Positions 57,968-64,000 of a stretch of 64,000 nucleotides of DNA are shown piece after piece. How positions within the stretch are numbered: the first letter of the stretch is position 1; each line of letters begins with the position of its first letter. The translations under genes were made by a program, and so were the position numbers. The notes beneath the pieces were generated by a model. The model worked only from the letters and a program-made list of their open reading frames with translations, was not told the DNA's origin and did not search any database. Origin of the DNA: Gonatopus flavifemur (lineage: Eukaryota > Arthropoda > Insecta > Hymenoptera > Dryinidae); the NCBI GenBank assembly GCA_018340375.1, contig JAFFJZ010000001.1, forward strand, positions 44,508,001-44,572,000. The letters are read 5' to 3'.

Positions 57968-60900
57968 TTAGAGATTGGTGCTCTCGTGTTCAGATTTGGG
58001 TCGCACCTGGGTAGGTGGGGGTGGAGGAGGTGGTTGAGGCCTAGGTGGTCTTTGATGAAACCTCGGCGATGCGGACAAAGTTTGTTGCTGCGGCGATTTG
58101 GACACTATCGTTGTCTCAGTCTGTGCTTGAACGTCGATGATGTTACCTTCGGATCTGGTTCTCGCGTGAGCTCTACCGATCGGTGGTGGGTCCGGCCCCG
58201 TTTCAGGCCGCGGAGGTTTCGCTGGCTTTTGATCGTTGTTACCGGTGCTCAGAAGGGACACCGACGACGGCCGACTACCCACGCTAGGACTTCTCTGCAA
58301 GTTCGAAGCAGTCGCGTTGCCATTGTTTTCGCTGGATGCACCGCCATTTCCACGCACTCGTATTATACTGACCTGTTGTTTATCCACCGTATACATGTGA
58401 GCTCTTTCCAACGTCAATGGCTGCAGACGCGTAGATGAAAACAAAATAAACATTCGTTATTCTTTGAATTCTTTTGATTTTAAACAAGTATTCATTATAT
58501 TTCAAAAAAAAATATATTATATAAGTTAATAATAAATAAGAAAGCATGATTCTACGTATTATACTTGAACTTTCAAGGGGATACTAGCGCAGGGAATTTA
58601 GTCAAATCTTACACGAAAAATTTGGCTAGTATCTCCTTAAGAAAAATGTAATCTTGCGGGTAGAAGCAAGGTTCAGAAAGCAGACACTTCAAAGATTCAC
58701 AAAATTCAAATGATTTGCTTGATCCAATCTGATTAAAATTCAACAAATCGAATCCAAGTTACTTGAAATTGGCAGCCTTGCGTACAGGGAAATCAATGCA
58801 ACAAAAAATGACAACAATGTTATGTCAGAACATAATAAAATAACAAAAGATGATAGCGTGGAGAAGAAATCTTCTTTGTGCCTGCCAACAAGGAGTTTTA
58901 TAACTCATGAATTATTTTGCATTCATCGCAGAGATCGATTAAACAAAAAAATTCATAAATACTTACTGTCAAAAGCTGTGTATTTTTATACCAAGAAATT
59001 TTTAATTCTTCACACTAATTAACAAATAAACGAAAGTTTTTATCCTGGGAAAGAATTAAAAATTTGTTTGATATAAACCCACGTTAGTTTGAAGACTAAT
59101 TAGAAATGTTTTACAGATGATTATGTAAATAAGTAAAATCAAGTTCATTAATTGTTCATTCATGTTGAAGAATGAAATTTGAAATAATAAACTAAATATA
59201 TGCAGATATTCATTTGTCGTAGACTCATAGAAAAAGTCAATAAATTGATATATTTACCCCTGGATCGATGTCTAAATTCTCATTGCTGTGACGTGGATGT
59301 TGTCTAATGAGACTCGAAGGCCGAACTAAACCAGCTGGTCGTTCAGGAATTGCCGGCTTGCTATTACGATCGCCGGAACCAGATCCGGTGCTAGAGTTAT
59401 TGGTGTCAGATTTCTTTCGTAATTCGACACCTCCGTTTTCTGTACATGAAATATTTCATTCAATTTTCAAGAAATGACAAGAAATTCGTACAAATATATT
59501 CTCACCTGGATTTTGTACGATATTTGTGATATTTCTAGGTGCTGCGACCGGTGGTTTTCGCCTTTCCAATGTGGAAGGTAAAGGCTTTTCCGCTGGTACC
59601 GGTTTTGATTTTTGGGACGAACACGTCTCTGAGATGTTTCCTTCTAACTCTGTTGGATTTTTATTTTGTTGAACGGTAGCAGTTATAGCGTTAATAGCTT
59701 CGAATCCAATTGGAAGAGCATTAGTTTTATTTTCACTGATTTTTTGAATGTCAATATTGGATTTGTCGTTATCTTCTTCGGTATTTGATTCTAAAGGAAT
59801 CAAGTCTTCGTTATCAGTATCGACAGGGTCAACGGTAATCGTCTCACTCGCCACTTCATCAGATTTCTCTACAGTACTTTTTTCTTCTTTATCTTTATCG
59901 TGCCGAGTTACTAATTCGGTAGATACATCATGTTTTTGGGCCTTATACGTAACTCGATTTAACGTGCCTGTCGTCAAAGGCCTTGGCGGTTTGTCCGGTG
60001 CCGGGGGTGGTTTATCTTCGTATTTTTTATCCTGTTTGTCCGGTGTGACACTCGGAGGGGTTGGAGCTGGTTTATTTTTTCTAAAAGAATAGTCGAATAT
60101 TTGAACATACAATCCAAGAAAATGAATGTCACTTTACTTTTGTATGCACAATATTTCAACATCATTCACCTTCGAGTTGCGGGTTTTGGACTACCTTGCG
60201 ACAAATTTTCACCATGATCGCTGAGACTGCTATTGGATACGCAACGTCTCATTCCTACGGTTACTTGTTGACTACTTTCAGTTCCATTCATAATGCCCAC
60301 TTCTAGATCTCGATCGAAATCTATTTCTCCAGGAAAGAACCAATCTGCGTAAGTAATCAATTGATCCACTATAAGACTAGAGTTGTTAGCAGTGCTCATA
60401 TTCATTCTAAAAACAGAAACGAATATTGAAATTCATAAAAATTCTATCCCGAAGTTTTTGTAGAATAAAAAAAGTGCAATATATATATATATTCCTTACA
60501 CTATGGTATTTACATCCTCTTGAGGGCTCCAAATTAAATTCGGAGCTATAACAATCGCGATATTTTGTGGCGACATTTTATTCACATCTTGATTCTTCGT
60601 CAGTATAGCTAAAAATTTAATTAAGAACCTAAGATTTTCCAAATTTGAAGGTGGAAGTTTATGAAGTACTTCCCAAAGAGCTCGCAGTCTTGAATCGGAA
60701 TGAGGTATTTTTGCTGCTGCCATCCATTCGGAATATAATCTGATATAATTAAGAAACGAAACACGTTAAGCAGGTGTTGTATGAAATAATTTTATGACTA
60801 ATATTTCAAATAAACTCACTTATAAGTGAGAAGAGGTTCCGGCAATTCACGTAAATACGATTTCAAAGCACCAGCAATAACATGCGGGTCTTTATACTCG

Positions 60901-62568
60901 AGAGCTGTCGGAAGAGTCAAACAACAGGCATCTAAACTTAATTTGATCCTTCGTAATTTAGAAGCACCACCAGCTATTCTAAAGAGTCCTTCCTCTTCCA
61001 TTCCTAAACGTAATAAAGCTGAAACACATAACTGTATGGGAAGAGCTATTTTTCTATTAGTAACTCTAAGGTGTTCTTCCAATGGATAGCCGTATACAGG
61101 TTTCATCTCATTATCATCTGTAATCAAAATCGTCCGTCATTAAATTAATATTTGAAGCTAAAGTAGGGTCTTAATGATGTAAAAGTCAATGTTATTAACT
61201 GATATAACTCTCCAATCCTGGTATCAGCTCCTCCAAGCAATGTAAAGCGCTTTCATGGTACGCTCTTTGAAGTTTGACGTACTGAATAATCGTCTGCGCT
61301 AACTCCGTTTCTCTGGAAAGTAGTTGAAACATTTCTGCAGCCAACTGATCTCTACATTGTTCTACTTTGGATTCAGCCTCATCTAATTCTTCCTTCAAAC
61401 TATCCAATTTGGTAGCTCCAGCACCTGTAGAATTGTAATTATTTGTTTGAAAAATTTCATCATCGCTGGTTTGTTTTTTTATATATGAAAAAGCAAATTT
61501 CAAATTACTAGTGCTATGTTTAATGGCTTGTTGATATCGTGTTCTTGCGCTATCCATATCTAAAATTAAACGTGCAAGATTTCGTTTCTGTTTTAAAATA
61601 TTTGGTACATCCGTTTCTAGGATATGTTGGAAAGGTGCGGCTACGTATTGCTCTACTTTTGATTCATGATCCACAGTTTCGTTGGCTAATGCTATTTGTG
61701 CACGACCACATTCCAAAAGAGCAAAACTCATTAAACCATCTTCCGCCGCGTTATCCAGCATCGTTTGACCCAGGACATATTCAGGACATTTTTTCTAAAA
61801 CAGACACATGAAAATCATTAAATTTCATACCCTATTGACTTTTTGTACTTCTTATTCATATATATAGATGATGCGAATGGAATAATTGGTACTATCGTAT
61901 GAGATTCATGTTGGTTCGAAGATCATCAAATGTATTTACCAAACGTTTTTCCTTATGCGCAGGATCTTGAGTCGCAGACTGATTTGGTAAATTACCAAAT
62001 CTTTTATTGAGGCCTATTAAAGCAGCTCTAATTTCTTCTACATGTTTATCAGCGGCCTGTAAGTCATCCGTCAGCACCTCTGTTTTTCCAGCTCTAACGA
62101 TAGAAATAAGATTTTTATTGAGATAATATAAATACAAAAGAATTAGAAGTATTGTACAAAATATATTGGTTTGTGAAATCTAATCAGTTATAAATCATAG
62201 TTGATAAGCTATCAATTGACACAAAGAATCGAACTGTCAGATGATATAGCAGTTTGAATGTTTAAAAATCAGGGAATAATGTATTTTACATCGCATCTGT
62301 TTGACAATCATCATTGTCCATATTGACAATCATCGATCATACACATTCAACTAATTGATGCTTCGATCGAACTTGTAATAGAAATGAAGAGGAATTTTGA
62401 AAATTCTTTTAGACTACAATGTGTTGCTGGAAGATTGTCAAAGATTTGAAACAATGAAATAACGTTGAATTTTGATACAGATAGGTACAAGTAGTTACAA
62501 GTAACGAATATTTACCTGGAAAAAGTTTGATCGGCAAGTTGTTTAACTCTGAAGAACTGCTTTTTCAT
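57968..62568 (-). CDS. RhoGAP92B: BAR and RhoGAP domain protein (RhoGAP92B / ARHGAP17-44 family), 9 exons
   Basis: Membrane-bending Rho-family GTPase-activating protein of junctions, endocytosis and neurons. Exons in gene order are 62568-62516, 62093-61940, 61794-61200, 61117-60820, 60739-60500, 60406-60170, 60080-59506, 59439-59258 and 58420-57968, giving 928 residues in frame. The N-terminus MKKQFFRVKQLADQTFSRAG matches the BAR domain of RICH/SH3BP1 proteins (about residues 1-255). The RhoGAP domain (about 275-455) has the arginine finger in EEEGLFRIAGG (Arg314) and the conserved LPEPLLTYK and NIAIVIAPNLIW blocks. The C-terminal half is disordered and proline-rich (PPPAPDKPPRPL, PPRPQPPPPPPPTQVRPK), suitable for SH3 partners. 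It ends EHESTNL. Exon 1 is very short and lies 0.4 kb upstream of exon 2. A small family B palindrome is in the last intron. Confidence 0.94.
58573..58641. repeat. Short family B-type palindrome in RhoGAP intron 8
   Basis: CAAGGGGATACTAGCG at the left and GGCTAGTATCTCCTTAAG at the right, about 69 bases in all. Confidence 0.65.
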
Positions 62569-62569
62569 G

Positions 62570-64000
62570 TTTGCTGAATGTGATTAAAATTTTGTCATAA
62601 ATTTTGTTTCCCCTTTGGATGGCCTCTTTCAGAACTCAATCCTAATCTTTCAATTGAATTCATGGGCGTGCATTTTCGAATGGAAGGAAGAATTATTTGA
62701 GAAATAATACCCGGGCTAAGTGATCATCATCTGTCATAATGTCGTCTTTTTTTTTATTTTCACTTGATCTCGAATGACTTTTGGAAAAAATTGATCAGTT
62801 AGAGGTTCCTCTGTATATCATAGAATCATGAGCTTTTGTTCTTGGCTAGTCGGAGAATGATTTAATCACACTGACTTTAATATTACGTATCGGCAGCACC
62901 TACTACGTCCTCAACCTCGACCATCGTCTCGCACCGTTGCAAATTCTTTCCTTCGTCGTAATTCGTTCCTGTAATCTGTTCAATGCACACTAATGCATAC
63001 ACAAATGTACACAAACGTGCATACAATGGAATATGGTCTATATATGTACCATGTAGGTATACCATTACGATACATCACAGAGTACCAATTAGACTAAGCG
63101 CGCCTTCCTATACATTACTATCGTCGAATTTAAATACAACAAAAGGCGAATGATAATGATGAAAAATAAGAAAATATTTTGTCAAGCAAAAAAAAATCAG
63201 ATATTATCAAGTGTTTTCTGATTTCAATGCCCGTTTACCGTGGAGGGATTTAAATATATCTTTTTATGTTTGAAAAAAAAGAGAAAAATAGGAATTAGTG
63301 TTGCAATATATTCGAGGAGGGCCGCATTTTGATAATATTATATTAAAGAGTATGGATCGTACATACAGATATTACCATAAAAAAGATGACTCAGACTACG
63401 TTCCAATCCGATTGGATTATTAGCAATTATTACATTTGATAGAACATCTCTGTGGAATTGAAATGATTAAAGCCAATAGAATAGTGCGGAACTCGTGTTT
63501 ACTGCATCAAATTTATGTTATTCCTTCTGAGAATCGATAAGAAAAGATTCAAATTTCATGCAACAAATACGAGGTCTACACCGTTTCATTGGTGTCAATC
63601 GTTTTGTAAACATAGAGCAGACGAACGGCGAATGTTAGTTTCTTTTGGATCTGAAAGTTGAACCAATTACGTTTAGCTCCAGTCCCACCAGTTAACCCAC
63701 ACAGCAAGCTGGTCCTGATGTGGTCATTAGGAGTTCCCGGATAACACAAGGAATTCTTGAAGAGTTCCTGAAGAACTCGGCATTTGTAAAAAGCATTCAT
63801 CAAGAATTCTCAAGTAATCGACAAGTGTTCTTCTCAATTACCCTAAGAAGTCGTTAATGTCCTGTTGATAGAACTGGATAGAACTCTTGACGACCTCGGT
63901 CCATTAATTGACGGAAGTCGTTGTGAACTCTTGACATGAATGATCAAAGAACTTTCACGGAACATATGTGTTTGTCAAATATAAAAATCATTCTAACATA
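62570..64000. other. 5' flank of the RhoGAP gene; start of a fold-back element at 63735
   Basis: No gene is supported. From 63735 (CCCGGATAACACAAGGAATTC) the sequence resembles the left arm of the fold-back at 50598-50895. The right end would lie beyond the window. Confidence 0.5.

Noticed and set aside
57923..58438. 171-codon plus-strand ORF rich in Arg, Trp and Gly
   Set aside because: It is the antisense shadow of the proline-rich last exon of the RhoGAP gene, whose splice phase and domains fit the minus strand.
1..64000. CRISPR arrays, bacterial operons or riboswitches
   Set aside because: The DNA is eukaryotic with spliced genes. The regularly spaced similar sequences are MITE copies of varied spacing, not spacer-repeat arrays.

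Overview
The window looks like AT-rich nuclear DNA from an insect. The genes have GT-AG introns, the intergenic DNA is rich in short inverted-repeat transposons, and every recognised protein is a conserved animal protein, several very close to fly orthologues (the Kelch protein diablo most of all). I cannot name the order or species from sequence alone.

Nine protein-coding genes can be assembled with exact splice junctions, and all nine models stay in frame from ATG to stop. They are: an ArfGAP of the SMAP family (+, 3027-9158), the cis-prenyltransferase subunit NUS1 (+, 21881-24994), the CUL3 adaptor diablo/KLHL20 (-, 34099-41634), the oligosaccharyltransferase subunit OSTC (+, 43142-44493), a calcium and integrin-binding protein (-, 46873-48700), METTL23 (+, 51241-53526), SLIRP (+, 53530-53799), ACBD6 (+, 53832-54536) and a BAR-RhoGAP of the RhoGAP92B/RICH family (-, 57968-62568). 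NUS1 and OSTC both serve dolichol-linked N-glycosylation in the endoplasmic reticulum. The other genes have unrelated jobs.

The most unusual gene arrangement is METTL23-SLIRP-ACBD6: three same-strand ORFs separated by 3 and 32 bases, with a polyadenylation signal only after the third. This looks like a tricistronic transcription unit.

The long non-coding tracts (9.2-21.9 kb, 25-34 kb, 48.8-51.2 kb) and the 5.4 kb diablo intron are packed with mobile DNA. There is an almost intact DD34D mariner, a deleted mariner, a decayed Tc1-like element, two non-LTR retrotransposon fragments and at least seven families of palindromic MITEs. Several MITEs are nested in one another. Because the hosts are palindromes, the intact arm serves as an empty-site reference for the interrupted arm, so target-site duplications of 2, 7, 8 and 11 bases can be read directly. 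Stretches 1-3000, 9420-10350, 10760-13800, 30060-33300 and 54600-57950 hold no gene that I can support.
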